A DNA stretch of 64,000 bases from Haliclona indistincta (GCA_964017065.1 OZ024786.1:8499047-8563046); one strand, 5' to 3'; shown: positions 11,082-22,072, numbered from the stretch's first letter. Numbers and translations: made by a program. The notes: generated by a model from the sequence alone, not told the origin.

Positions 11082-13150
11082 AAATCTCTGGTTTCCTCTT
11101 CTGAATCACTAAAACAATCAAAACTACATAAAACCCAAATAGACCCAGAGAGCCTTGTATACAAAGTTAACAACTAGGCACAAATGAAATAACCGTTACT
11201 AATTTCTAGGCAGCCGCTGCTAGTTCTGCTGCTTCTGCCTCTGCTTTATGCCTCTTCGCAGCTCTGGTTCTGTTTGCCATTACATGTATGTGGCATGCGC
11301 TTGATGAGACCACGTGCTTAGACTAGCACGTGATATATAAATTGCATGGGGGTTCTCAATGCCATGGCAACCAAATTTACCACCTGTCGATTTCGATAAG
11401 TATCGCTGTATGCATGGGGAGCGCATATTCAAAATATATCTCAGTAAGCAAGTCTAAGCCTTGGTCATGTAGCTTTTCTGCCCTTTGTGGGGATTCCCAT
11501 CATGATCTGCGATAGCTAAAGGAAGCATGATTAGCTGTTCTCCTGCTTTTTGAATGGAAATGCCTGTGCGTAGAGACCATTTGATTTTTTTGCGCATGCA
11601 CGACAAAATTAAGCTGTTTGTTGACCTTTCTAGAGGAAAATGTATGTAGTCTTCGCTTTCTCAGCGTGGTTGTTGTGCTTGGCTGTTTTAGAATGCAGAA
11701 TGACACATGGTTATAAAATTCTCGTTGCAGAAACGTGTTGTAACATGCCAGAGTTGTTTATTGCTGCAATTAGTGTACAAATGTTTTGTAGAACTCATGG
11801 CTCATAAACGGAGGTCTATTAACGCTGCACACGACTGCGGAAAGTCATCTATCTGCTGAGGATACCAAATATAATGAAGAAGAAGACGACATGCCATTTG
11901 AAGAATTATTAGAGAAGTAAGAAGTACAATCATATGACAAGGCTGTGTCAGATTCGCTGGTGTAACTACTTGAGTCCACAAATGGCTCTTCAATGGTGAC
12001 CTGCAAGCATATTGTATACTATTATAAAAATTAATAATAGTTATCTTCTGCAATAATTATAATAATTATTATAGTGCTTAACGCATGCATGCACAACGCC
12101 TAATTTGCAATTTTATCTCCTCAATCTCCGCTGGATGTGCATACATGTACTGGCGCCGTCTTTGGGCTGAGAACTAGTTTTATTGCTATTACTTGAAGAC
12201 ACGTCTTGGATTTCAATGCTTTGAACTTCAGTGTCAGTACCAGCAAAGTCGTTTAGTATAATTGGCTAAAGAAAAATAATGAGCTATACATAACGAGCAA
12301 CACAGAATCATTGCATGCATGAATGCCCAGTGCGCTTATTATACTTCTTGAGTTTTACAGGTGATGGCAAGTGACATCTCTTCCCAGGCGACTTTTCAAC
12401 AGGTGATGACGAATGAGGATCCGCTGGTTCTGGACTATAGTAGAAATTCTGCCGGTTTATAGAGTCTACCGAGTGAATTGCAATGGTATAAGTGATCGTC
12501 CCCTACGACAACTGAGAGGCAGAAAGTACTGATCATGAAAAGGATCGCATATCTAGAACAGATGTCACAGATGATCGTCATGCACTGACACATCAGTGTA
12601 TACTGTGCTTGCAGTGATCTAGAAGAATCATGTGTGAACCACATTTAGTGATTACACAAGGCACTTTTTCACACTTTTCTATGTTTTTCTGTGACTACAT
12701 AGACAGATCTGACACTATGGAAAAGTTGCTTGAATTGATCGTTGCTGCTACTGCTTAACCTGTGGCAGTTCCCCAGGCCCATCATGATGATCGCAACAGT
12801 GATCAATCTAATAGCCGAGCTGCCTTCAACCCGCCTTGGCATATGCATGCTGTCGATACCCACAGTGATCATTGTAGTATCTAGCTAGCGACTACCAAAG
12901 AGTGTTATCATTACAGTATATCAGTACTGAGATGATTACATAATAACACGTGGTCCTATCCAGAGGTGTCCGTAAATATACTAACTACTACAATCATGAT
13001 GATGGACTATCATCTATAGCTTGCTCTGGACCACCTGGCACTGCTGTTGTAGTAGCCACAAATTGTCAGCAGACAACACACAAGCCTGAAGAATACCTCG
13101 ACACAGTTAAGAACTACACAGTTAAGAACTACCAGTAAAGTCCAAGTTTT
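11082..13150. other. no gene recognised
   Basis: AT-rich sequence with only short frames. I see no exon with convincing splice sites and homology, and no RNA gene. Confidence 0.35.
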
Positions 13151-13164
13151 GGGTTTGTGCTAAT

Positions 13165-14125
13165 GATGTGTACGTGTGTGTGTCTGTGGGGGTGTGGGTG
13201 GGTGGGGGTGGATGGGTGGGGGTGGGTTTGTGTGGGTGGGTGTGGGTGGGTAAGGGGGTGCGTAAGGGGGGTGCGTAAGGGGGTGGGGGTGGTTGGTTGG
13301 GTAAGTTGGTGAGTGGGTGTTTGGGTGGGTAGGTGGGTGGGTGGTTGGGTAAGTGCGTGTGTGGTGGGTAAGTGGGTGGTTGAGTTAGTGGGTGTGTGGT
13401 TGGTAAGTGGGTGGTTGGGTAAGTGCGTGTGTGGTGGGTAAGTGGTTGGTTGGGTAAGTGGGTGGTTGAGTTAGTGGGTGTGTGGTTGGTAAGTGGGTGG
13501 GTGGGTGGTTGGTTGGTAAGTGGGTGGGTGGGTGGTTGGTTGGTAAGTGGGTGGTTGGGTAAGTGGGTGGATAAGTGGTTGGTTGGGTAAGTTGGTGAGT
13601 GGGTGGTTGGGTGGGTAAGTGGGTGGGTGGTTGGGTAAGTGCGTGTTTGGTGGGTAAGTGGGTGGTTGAGTTAGTGGGTATGTGGGTGGTTGAGTTAGTG
13701 GGTATGTGGTTGGTACGTGGGTGGTTGGGTAAGTGCGTTTGTGGTGGGTAAGTGGTTGGTTGGGTAAGTGGGTGGTTGAGTTAGTGGGTGTGTGGTTGGT
13801 AAGTGGGTGGGTGGTTGGTAAGTGGGTGGTAGGTAAGTGGGTGGTTGGTAAGTGGGTGGGTGGGTGGTGGGTAAGTGGGTGGTTGGGTAAATGGGTGGTT
13901 GAGTTAGTGGGTGTGTGGTGGGTAAGTGGGTGGGTGGTTGGTTGGTTGGTAAGTGGGTGGGTGGGTGGTTGGTTGGTAAGTGGGTGGTTGGGTAAGTGGG
14001 TGGGTAAGTGGTTGGGAAAGTGGGTGGATAAGTGGGCGGTTGCGTAAGTGGGTGTGTGGTGGGTAAGTTGTTGTGTGGTGGGTAAGTGGGTGGTTGGGTA
14101 AGTGGGTGTGTGTGTGTGTGTGATG
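13165..14125. repeat. G/T-rich minisatellite
   Basis: About 950 bp made almost only of G, T and A on the plus strand. The basic words are GGGTAAGTGGGTGG and GTGGTTGGTAAGTGGG in irregular higher-order order. Cytosine is nearly absent. The array repeats the string GGTAAGT dozens of times and has many runs of three or more G, so four-stranded structures are plausible. The minus strand is open across most of it (Thr/Pro/Asn/His repeats) simply because the repeat lacks stops; this is not evidence of a protein. Confidence 0.9.
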
Positions 14126-14413
14126 CAGTGCATTGTATAGCTACTGTAGTTATTATTCATTTGTATTATGTCAGCATGCCATTTGGAGAGCAGCACAACA
14201 GTGCAGGGCTTGGGCGCAGAAGAACCTTAAATTAACAAAGAGGCAATTGGTATGTGTTAATAGTCTTATACAATGCATTCAACTCTGTTGAGAATAGGTT
14301 GTCAATAAAAGAGAATTGGAGGAAGGTATATAAAATTCTCATGTATTTGTTTGACATGATTAACTTGCCTGCCAATACAATAGATGCTGTTCAGACTGAT
14401 GATAAGGTTAGAA

Positions 14414-14954
14414 CAGGAGCGCATAATGAGAGTGAGCGCGGTAAGAAAGCAGGAGCGCGACACTTGATTAAAAATTGCACCTCCACACGTGATGGCCGTG
14501 TTTCTATAGATAGACTTGTGATGGCCGACGGTACGCGTACATACAGTTTCGTATTAGATGAAACTTGGCAGTTAGAGGCTCCTTGAGGTAAGCAACAACT
14601 CGTAGAAGCTTTCTACACCCACGATGACGCGCAGACGATCTCCACGTGCTCATATACCAGCTGTAGAGAAACAGCATAACAGCCCACCATCACGGATTCG
14701 ACTCGTTTCTTGCTTTAAAAGTATCTACTCGAGCTAGCAGACAAGCACGATTGTCCTAGGATAGTGGAAAGCTGCTTCTTACCTTCTAGAAGGCCAGTTC
14801 CATCCAATACGAAGCAGCACATACGCGTACCGTCGGCCATCACAAGTCTATCTTTAGAAATATCGCCATCATGTGTGGAGGTTCAATTTTTAATCAAGTG
14901 CGTGGGAGTGTCCCGCTCCTGCCTTCTTACCGCGCTCACTCTCATGCGCTCCTT
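14414..14954. mobile_element. foldback element with 8-bp target duplication
   Basis: The left arm (14414-14600) and right arm (14765-14954) are inverted copies sharing GATGGCCGACGGTACGCGTA and GAGAGTGAGCGCGGTAAGAA. The termini are CAGGAGCGCAT and ATGCGCTCCTT. The flanks carry an exact direct repeat GGTTAGAA (14406-14413 and 14955-14962). The 8-bp duplication suggests a hAT-type non-autonomous element. Short ORFs in the arms are mirror copies of one another. Confidence 0.75.
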
Positions 14955-14975
14955 GGTTAGAAGCATATCATTTTA

Positions 14976-15540
14976 CCATATAGCCGGTTATTTTCGACTG
15001 GATTTAATTTTCGATCACCGACTGTAGATCGAAAATTAAATCCACGAAAATTTGTACCCCTACCAAACATTTTGAACACCCAAAATTTTCTTGTGCAGAC
15101 ACATGCGAACAGATCGAGGCTAGAGCCCACTTCCAACGCTTCTTACTAGAATCTGACGATAGCAACGAGCAGCGATAGCAGTAAAACTGAACGCCAAGCG
15201 CCTCTGTTAGAGAAATGTCTGCCATACACATGCACTGCTGCACGCAAGAGACTACTCGCACGATAGAGTGAAATGGCGGACACTGCGGTACAGCAACTTA
15301 CCTTCGACTCTGTGGTTCCATTTAACAATCATAAAACGTAGCTGGATGGTGGTTTAACGACTATACAGTTCTCCAACAATTCGACGCCCGACTCGTTGAC
15401 GCCATTGAGTTTGAGATGAAGCGAAGGGTAATAAATTTTAGCCTGGATTTTATTTTCGAACGGCGAGTGAGTATCGAAATTAGGTCCAATCTAAAATTTA
15501 CTAGCGAAATATTTGACCATCGAAAATACCGGCTATGCGG
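14976..15540. mobile_element. MITE with TA target duplication
   Basis: Ends CCATATAGCCGGTTATTTTC (left) and AAAATACCGGCTATGCGG (right) are inverted, and TA dinucleotides flank both sides (14974-14975, 15541-15542). Near each end the phrase ATTTTCGA recurs. It lies only 13 bp beyond the target duplication of the foldback element. TA targets fit Tc1/mariner-like or similar superfamilies. Confidence 0.6.
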
Positions 15541-15896
15541 TATGTAATGCTAATAATATAGTTAATCATCTTACAGGTGCACATGCCCAAGAAAAATAAA
15601 AGCATAAATAAATACCCCATGTACAGGATTGGAAACAGGAAATTTTTGCACATTAGCGCGGGCACTCCATTTTCGGCAAGAATTACTCTGAACTTGTCCA
15701 CGTCATTACTTTTGGTCAAAATTGTACGAAACCCGCGTACTTGGCCATGTTTGTGCTTGCAGTACTCCAAGACTAAGATAGCTATGCTCATCATAGTGCT
15801 GTTATCAAACGCGCAAAGAACTAGGCTTTCCAACTGTATAAGTAGAACCGAGCACAGAAGTATACTCGGACAGTTACAGTCCCACAGAAACAGCAT
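15501..15896 (-). CDS. unassigned 131-aa open frame, possibly not a gene
   Basis: A minus-strand ATG-to-stop frame with a hydrophobic stretch (LFPILYMGYLFMLLFFLGM). The plus strand is also open over most of the same interval. I recognise no family. The downstream end overlaps the inverted-repeat element at 14976-15540, so at best an exon has been overrun. Reported because it is among the longest unexplained frames in this area; confidence is low. Confidence 0.15.
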   Translation of the reverse strand: MLFLWDCNCPSILLCSVLLIQLESLVLCAFDNSTMMSIAILVLEYCKHKHGQVRGFRTILTKSNDVDKFRVILAENGVPALMCKNFLFPILYMGYLFMLLFFLGMCTCKMINYIISITYRIAGIFDGQIFR

Positions 15897-16039
15897 ATCT
15901 ACGACCTAGGCCAAGGCGTGAAACCAAGCAAAACGCTCCTCAAACTACGTTCAACTGGCCTGTTATCCTATCGCACCAATGCCACATGGTTATCCTAGCA
16001 GTGTTTTTACTTGGGTAGCTGTTTTCCTAAGAGACTTCT

Positions 16040-16160
16040 AGTCCAACACTAAGCTGTGGAAACGGCAATCGGTAATATCGATAGGCATCAAATATCAGCA
16101 ATGCAGTGTTAGCCATCGCGGAGTGACGAGCTCGCCCTATGAAGTCTGAGCACGATTGAT
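16040..16160. repeat. dispersed repeat, copy A
   Basis: The sequence around ATCGATAGGCATC, AGTGTTAGCCATCGCG and GAGCTCGC recurs at 28340-28475 (inside ABHD2 intron 4) and, as a palindrome, at 61231-61403. A family of short DNA elements; its termini are best seen in the 61-kb copy. Confidence 0.55.
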
Positions 16161-16252
16161 TGTAACTGTTCCGCACAAACCGGGAATTTGCGCAAACCAT
16201 GAATCCCAAACTTGCCGTGCAAACCTAGGATTGCGCCGATGTTCCGAGCACG

Positions 16253-16755
16253 ATGCTGTCGCCAGCCGCTTCAGGTGCAACCACGTTGCCATCGATCGCC
16301 CAGTCACTAATAGCTGACACCAACCTGATGGATAAGGAGGAGCAGCGGCACAGACAATTGTTTGAGAAGTTTTGCAATGAAAATTTTTTAAGCAGTGATG
16401 TGAGTGCAGGCAGTAAGACGATTGCAAGAGAGAAGGGAGACTAGCAGTTTCTGAAAGATCCCAGTGGTGAGTATCTTGCCAAGTTCAAGCACTGGGTCAA
16501 GAATAGAAAGTTTGGTCTCATGTCTTATCCTCCACTTGGTCTCAATTATGTTCTTTGTGTACCACATGCTTATAGTATTTTGCTCAAGTTGTGTCATGAT
16601 TAAGTCAATTTTATTTATGCAGAACACAAATGACACAACCATTCTTGGTAGGTGGAGGAAAGTAGAGGACTTCTTTGAAGTCATTCTTGGTGTGCATGCT
16701 ACATGCATATGCAAGGGCCATATCGGAAACAAGAAGACACAAGAGAAAACACATT
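16253..16755 (+). pseudogene. NOL4-like domain open frame with an internal stop
   Basis: The plus-strand peptide reads EEQRHRQLFEKFCNENF, a stop at 16442-16444, then DPSGEYLAKFKHWVKNRKFG and LNYVLCVP, and after a probable intron ending ATGCAG at 16622 continues RWRKVEDFFEVILGVH with GHIGNKKTQEKT. The order (AKFKxWVK, VLxVP, RRVxxVEDFF, H-x2-H-x-G-x-K-x-T) resembles the conserved region of nucleolar protein 4 (NOL4), which itself looks like a domesticated integrase zinc-binding module. The in-frame TAG, the lack of clear downstream exons and the repeat-rich setting suggest a decayed copy or a transposon-borne relative and not the host NOL4 gene. Assignment is from remembered motif similarity. 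Confidence 0.45.
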
Positions 16756-17833
16756 AAAGTTGCTTTTTGTTGAAGTGAATGGTAATTAAAGTTGTATTGC
16801 TAAAAATGTGAGGCTGTTGCTCATGAGAATGGGCCACTACAAAAGGTGAAAACTGAGTTAAAGTTGCCTTGTATTTTATTACAAAAGAAGCAAAAGCTGA
16901 CATGTAAAGTTGTGTGTTCGTAGGAGCAGTATCTTGCAAAAGAAGTGATTCATCATTTAAAATTAATTGCTAGAGGTATCACATATACTTGTATATCTCT
17001 CTCTTTCTCTATATTGTCTGAGAGAGAGGCGAACATTGAGCAAGCAGGAGTAGCAGAAATGGTAGGCTGATAAATTTGAGGCTGAGAATGGCATAGAAGA
17101 AAAACAAAGGATTGCACAAAGCATTTCACTTGTTTTGGAACAACTCACTCAACATGTGAGTTATCCTTGCATTCAGCCACATGTCACAGTGATTTTACAT
17201 CAATATCAATTTTACAGGACTGTGTGTTACAGAAGACAGCCGGCTGTGGCAACAGTACTAGTCCAGTAATGATTGTGAACCTGTCATATTATTGATCATG
17301 AGGATAAATACATTGTGTTGTACTCTCAATCATATTATACCTTACCATTGTACCACAACCGCTCAACTTATATCTTTTGTTATATACTACGCCTTAGTGA
17401 GTTATCATCGGCGTTTGCGCGGCAAACCTGGGACATAGATTTATGCCTGGGATTCCTGGTTTGCGCGGAAGATAAAATTTAATAAACAATTTTTCTTTAG
17501 TTGTGCGCCAGCGAAACTGCCTGTTGCTAAAACTGCTCGAGCAAGCTCATCTGCCATTTGTGCAGGATATTATCGCCGAGCGCTGCTCGAAACGCGGTAT
17601 TACAGCTATGTGGTGCCAGACAGCACTGAGCACAGCCTGCGTTGCTCGTACGAGTCCATCCCATAATTAATTCACCCTAAGGCCGGTGTCACAGCGGATC
17701 GGGTCCCCCCGCGGATTCGGTCCCCCGGACCAAAACCGCTAGCGGATTCGGTCCCCCTTCCGCGGATTCGGTCACCCTTGAGACAGACACTCTGCTGAAG
17801 TATCATTCCGCGTGCGTGTTGTAAACTTACTTA

Positions 17834-17971
17834 CCAGATCACTGGAAACTCCTGTCAGATCAGCTGAAGCCAGACCTACCGAGTGAGCTCCTCTACTCCA
17901 CCGAATTGGCGGAAAAAGGAGCCTCAAATTGGTTGACCGCTCTACCAATCCAGGAACATGGCCGGTTCACA
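17834..17971 (+). pseudogene. retroelement Pol C-terminal frame, left part
   Basis: The plus frame contains LPSELLYSTELAEKGASNWL followed by TALPIQEHG, a signature of an abundant invertebrate retroelement Pol-type protein downstream of its reverse transcriptase. It is interrupted at the 9-bp target site of the element that begins at 17972 and resumes in the same frame at 21354. Confidence 0.65.
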
Positions 17972-18446
17972 GGGTTGGTAGAAGAATACATTTTTTATAG
18001 TAAGATCCCTAGTTATTATGGGTCTTTTTTATGTACATCTGATCCCTAGTATTATGGGACCTTTTTATGTACAAAAGTTCCTATATTATATGGGACCTTT
18101 TTATGTACTCTGCTCCCTAATATATATGGGACTGTTTTATGTACAGTGCCTCCTTTATATGGGACTTTTTTATGTACAATTACTCAATTGTGATTAAGGA
18201 TTCAACCCATGCTCCACCCACCTACATAAAAAGGTCCCATATAAGATAGATCATGAAACACTCTTATGGGACAATTTTATGTACAGTGCATGTTCGACTA
18301 CAATGAATGCAGTTCTAGGCTCCACCCACCTACATAAAAAGGCCCCATATAAGATAGATCATGAAACACTCTTATGGGACAATTTTATGTACAGTGCATT
18401 ATTCTACACTCTATGCAGATCTGCACTGTTCTTGGCTCCACCCACC
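17972..18446 (+). repeat. left terminal inverted repeat with subterminal motif array
   Basis: Within the repeat, the word ATGGGACCTTTTTATGTAC recurs with small changes about six times at roughly 33-41-bp spacing (18010-18180), then in inverted orientation as CTACATAAAAAGGTCCCAT. Two copies of a block with AGATAGATCATGAAACACTC follow. Clustered subterminal motifs are where transposases bind in many DNA transposons. Confidence 0.85.
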
Positions 18447-18670
18447 ACCCAATACACTATGGAACAATTTTATCTTTAATTTGGTGCACATGAATCTCAA
18501 TTGATACTGAATTGAATAGTGTGATAATATATGATCGGTTATATTGAATTTGAGTCATGATTGATGATGTGATGTTCGATCACTGAATTAGTGAATGTAC
18601 TGAATTTACTGAATTTGAGTGGCAAACAATAAACTGGCCTACTGAGTTGTGAGAGATTGATGAAGTGAGT

Positions 18671-20506
18671 TTACAATAGCTTATAGTCCTTGTCCGTTGA
18701 TGGATCTTCAGTATACTGTTCAGTATTGTCTTCAAACCGTGTGATCCACTTCTGAGTAGTTGGATCCTTTCCTATTATTATTCCCTTGTACCATTCACCA
18801 TCATCGAAATAAACCTTGACAGTTCTGCCAAAGAAACTGAGGGGTGCACGTGATTTTCCTATTTATACAAAGTATTGAAGTAATCATCATAGGCATGCAC
18901 CTATTAAGAATGGTACCTTTTGTCGACGTCTGTTTTGACTTTCTCTGCCTTGATGTACCTAACAATTATTTATTGTAGTTATTGTTATAGACTATCATTA
19001 AGTGCATGCTCTAACCTTTGTTCTCTTTGCTGACAAAGTCATCATTGTCAGGATCACGAGCCTTCTTTTTCTTCACATGTGCCGCTATACAATAACAATA
19101 AAAATTACATTAACACAAAGTCAAGATATACTGCTAATAGTATACCTTTCAATCCAATATCATCTTCATCTTCATTCACCTCAGCCAAAATTCTCTTCCT
19201 CCTGGCTTTGTTTTGCCTTGCAGTAGTTCGCTTGATTGATTGATTCAACAGTTTTCTTCTGGAATGATATTGGCAAGCCGCTATAAACAAACAAATGCTC
19301 GAAGGTCATCTTTTTATCTTGACGATAAGTGAAGTCCAAACAAGACTCGAGGGTTTTGGATCTATTTGACTTGTCAATTGAAGACTTATTTAATGACTCT
19401 ACTCCATTAGTATCAGCTGGCATTGCCTCCCATAGGAACTCATCAGCACAGCTAAATGCTGGGGATAGCATTTCTATAAAGAGAGAATACGCTTTTGTAA
19501 GTTCTGTTTTATGTATGTAAATTATTTATTGAGTCGTTATTTTGTGTTTGTTAAAAGTATAGATAATTGACATACTCAAATGTGATGGCTTGGTCCACCA
19601 CTTGACCCAGGATGCTGCTGCCTTCCATTGGCTTGTTTCAATATCACTCACAAATGGCAGTGATACAATTACATCAGCAGGTAGTGCTTCCAATTGCTGG
19701 TCTCCCGACAACACATTAAAATACAACAACACCAATTCTTCACTGTGCTCTTTGGTAATCATGGACCTTAATTGCTGGACTTGATCTTGCATAAGTGCAA
19801 TCGTAGGTGTAAAAACAAGCACAACTTGCTTGGTCTGCAGTGCTACCAACTGATAACACAATGATTTTCCACTTCCAGTTGGTTGAATTACCAAAGTGTT
19901 GTTACCAAAAATGGCATTTTCAGCTGCTTCAATTTGGAACGAATGTAACGATGTTATTCCATATCTTTGACTAGCAATGCCATACAACAGAGTTTGGATG
20001 TCTTCTTGAGAAAATGGATATCCTGTATAATTGCCAATAGTTGACATGTAATTTAAAATACTCATCTTACCAATACAGCTTGAAGTCTCAACCGACAGGT
20101 CCTCTGACACAACATCATCATCGCCACTTTCCATTCTGCATCAGGGAAATTATAGTAATTATGTACGACTCAGTAATATTAACCTTTCTTCACTTGTTGA
20201 CTCGTCGGATTCATTGACACTTGCTTCCTGCTGATCTCTGCAAGAAACAAATGATTTGTATACCACCTTGATCTATATTATTATGTCTATATTGATTTAA
20301 ATTATAGTACTATACCTCAATCTTTGTGACGTCATTGCTACAATACATCTCTCATGACCAGATCGGTCGCGGCGTTTGTGAAAGAACTTATCACAGGTCG
20401 TGCAGAACTTGTTCATCGTCCCTTCACACTGAGTGCAGATTACAGTTGCTAGCTCGTCGCAGAGATAGCACTGAGCTGGTCTTGGTCGCTCCATTTGTGA
20501 AGCCAA
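18671..20506 (-). CDS. element-borne chimeric gene: B-box-like finger, RecQ N-part, Tudor-like domain
   Basis: Exons supported by GT-AG sites: 20506-20316, 20237-20184, 20135-19576, a piece starting 19473, an exon ending 19146, 19084-19016, 18958-18917 and 18858-18671 (stop 18671-18673). The junction between the pieces around 19340-19270 is unclear. Residues 13-51 have Cys/His spacing C-x2-C-x7-C-x2-C-x7-C-x2-C-x4-H-x7-H, like a B-box zinc finger. Exon 3 has a RecQ-like start: F-x-x-Q (motif 0), QPTGSGKSLCYQ (Walker A) and VFTPTIALMQDQV (Ia). It leaves the helicase fold before any DEAH box, so it should not unwind DNA. A lysine-rich linker follows. The last exon reads RTVKVYFDDGEWYKGIIIGK and ITRFEDNTEQY, resembling a Tudor/royal-family fold. 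The whole gene lies between the element's TIRs. Function unknown; it may be captured host fragments or an element-specific DNA/chromatin-binding protein. Confidence 0.65.
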
Positions 20507-20869
20507 TCAGCGCCACTAAAAGACCGCCAAAAACACGGCCACGTTGCGCACAATCACGCACGCGCTAAGCGAGGTAGACTACTTAGCTAGTTACAGTAGC
20601 AGCTAATACACATGCGTTTGTTATAGCTGTGTGGAAGCTTCTCACAACATTCATGATATTATTATGCAAGGATCGAGCCCCACCCCATGCGTGCATGCAT
20701 GGCTACTAGCAAATTCATCGTTTATATTAATTATAGACTATAGTAATGACAGATAATAATTTTATGCAGAGTTGATCGAAGACTGGACCAGTGAAGTTGT
20801 GACTCAGCTAGCTGTGACACACCATACATAAATCGTTCCATTCTAATGCTTCCTTGTCAACTTGGGTTA

Positions 20870-21344
20870 GGTGGGTGGAGCCAAGAACAGTGCAGATCTG
20901 CATAGAGTGTAGAATAATGCACTGTACATAAAATTGTCCCATAAGAGTGTTTCATGATCTATCTTATATGGGGCCTTTTTATGTAGGTGGGTGGAGCCTA
21001 GAACTGCATTCATTGTAGTCAAACATGCACTGTACATAAAATTGTCCCATAAGAGTGTTTCATGATCTATCTTATATGGGACCTTTTTATGTAGGTGGGT
21101 GGAGCATGGGTTGAATCCTTAATCACAATTGAGTAATTGTACATAAAAAAGTCCCATATAAAGGAGGCACTGTACATAAAACAGTCCCATATATATTAGG
21201 GAGCAGAGTACATAAAAAGGTCCCATATAATATAGGAACTTTTGTACATAAAAAGGTCCCATAATACTAGGGATCAGATGTACATAAAAAAGACCCATAA
21301 TAACTAGGGATCTTACTATAAAAAATGTATTCTTCTACCAACCC
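20870..21344 (-). repeat. right terminal inverted repeat
   Basis: Inverse of 17972-18446, the same 475-bp length, with one mismatch seen (T for C in the GTTTGACTAC/GTTCGACTAC segment). It ends in CTACCAACCC, followed directly by the target duplicate CGGTTCACA. Confidence 0.9.
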
Positions 21345-21353
21345 CGGTTCACA

Positions 21354-22072
21354 TTACACAAGGCCGCTTTCAGAGACGCCCTTGCCCTTCGATATGGCTG
21401 GCGTCCAAACAACCTTCCTAGTGAATGTGTCTGTGGAAAGCCCCTGTCAGTGGATCATTCTCTCTCTTGCAGTCGAGGTGGGCTCCCTACACTTCGTCAC
21501 AATGAACTTAGAGATCTTACTGCTTCACTTTTGTCTGAAGTCTGCACAAATGTGGCAATTGAGCCTCCACTCCAGGAGTTGAGTGGTGAGGAGCTGTTGG
21601 GTGCCACGGCCAACAGAGATAGTGGTGCTCGGTTAGACATTGTTGCTGATGGGTTTTGGGAGAGAGAAGCTACTTCGACGTCAGGGTTTTCAATCCATAC
21701 GCAACCTCAAATCGACAATCCTCACTCTCGTCAACTTACAGATCCCTGAGAAAGAGAAGAAGAGGCTTTACCTACAGCGTATCCGTGATGTGGAACACAG
21801 CTCGTTTTCCCCACTTGTGTTTTCCTCTACTGGTGGAATGGCGAAAGAAGCGTCGATCTTTTACAAACGTATGGCCTCTCTCCTCTCCGAAAAGCATGGG
21901 CAAACTTATAGTACCACAATGGCCGAGATGTGTCCTGTCTTTTTCCCTCCTGAGATCATCTATCTTATGCTTCCGAGGACATCGGTCAGCTGTTGGAAGA
22001 CCTTCAAAAACAACACCACTTCTGCCTGCGGATTTCATTAGAGCTGAGAGCTCGTGGTCTCCTCTGAACTAA
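21354..22072 (+). pseudogene. retroelement Pol C-terminal frame, right part (frameshifted)
   Basis: Continues the frame of 17834-17971 with HKAAFRDALALRYGW, then C-V-C-G-x5-D-H-x4-C (CVCGKPLSVDHSLSC), RHNELRDLTASLL, GARLDIVADGFW and, after a frame change near 21655, FDVRVFNPYA. It then returns to the first frame for VEHSSFSPLVFSSTGGMAKE and shifts again for LSFSLLRSSILCFRG. The zinc-like C-C-H-C cluster followed by acidic residues resembles the restriction-like endonuclease tails of some retroelements (inference). At least three frame changes make it non-functional. Confidence 0.7.

Larger units (their letters stand above)
17972..21344. mobile_element. 3.37-kb long-TIR element (MULE-like) carrying a multi-exon gene
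   Basis: The termini GGGTTGGTAGAAGAATACAT (17972) and its inverse (ending 21344) begin terminal inverted repeats of 475 bp each: 17972-18446 and 20870-21344. Apart from one substitution noticed by eye (near 18295 versus 21022) they look identical. Exact 9-bp direct repeats CGGTTCACA flank the element (17963-17971, 21345-21353). Removing the element and one repeat restores the interrupted retroelement reading frame, which proves the boundaries. Long TIRs and a 9-bp duplication fit the Mutator-like superfamily best. No transposase is encoded inside; the only gene is a minus-strand spliced gene (18671-20506) unrelated to MULE transposases, so this is non-autonomous and gene-carrying, like plant Pack-MULEs. 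Near identity of the TIRs indicates recent movement or arm conversion. Confidence 0.9.

Noticed and set aside
13471..14196. 241-aa Thr/Pro/His-rich ORF and the mirror Trp/Val/Gly-rich ORF
   Set aside because: Both arise from the stop-free G/T minisatellite; no start context, domain or splice evidence.
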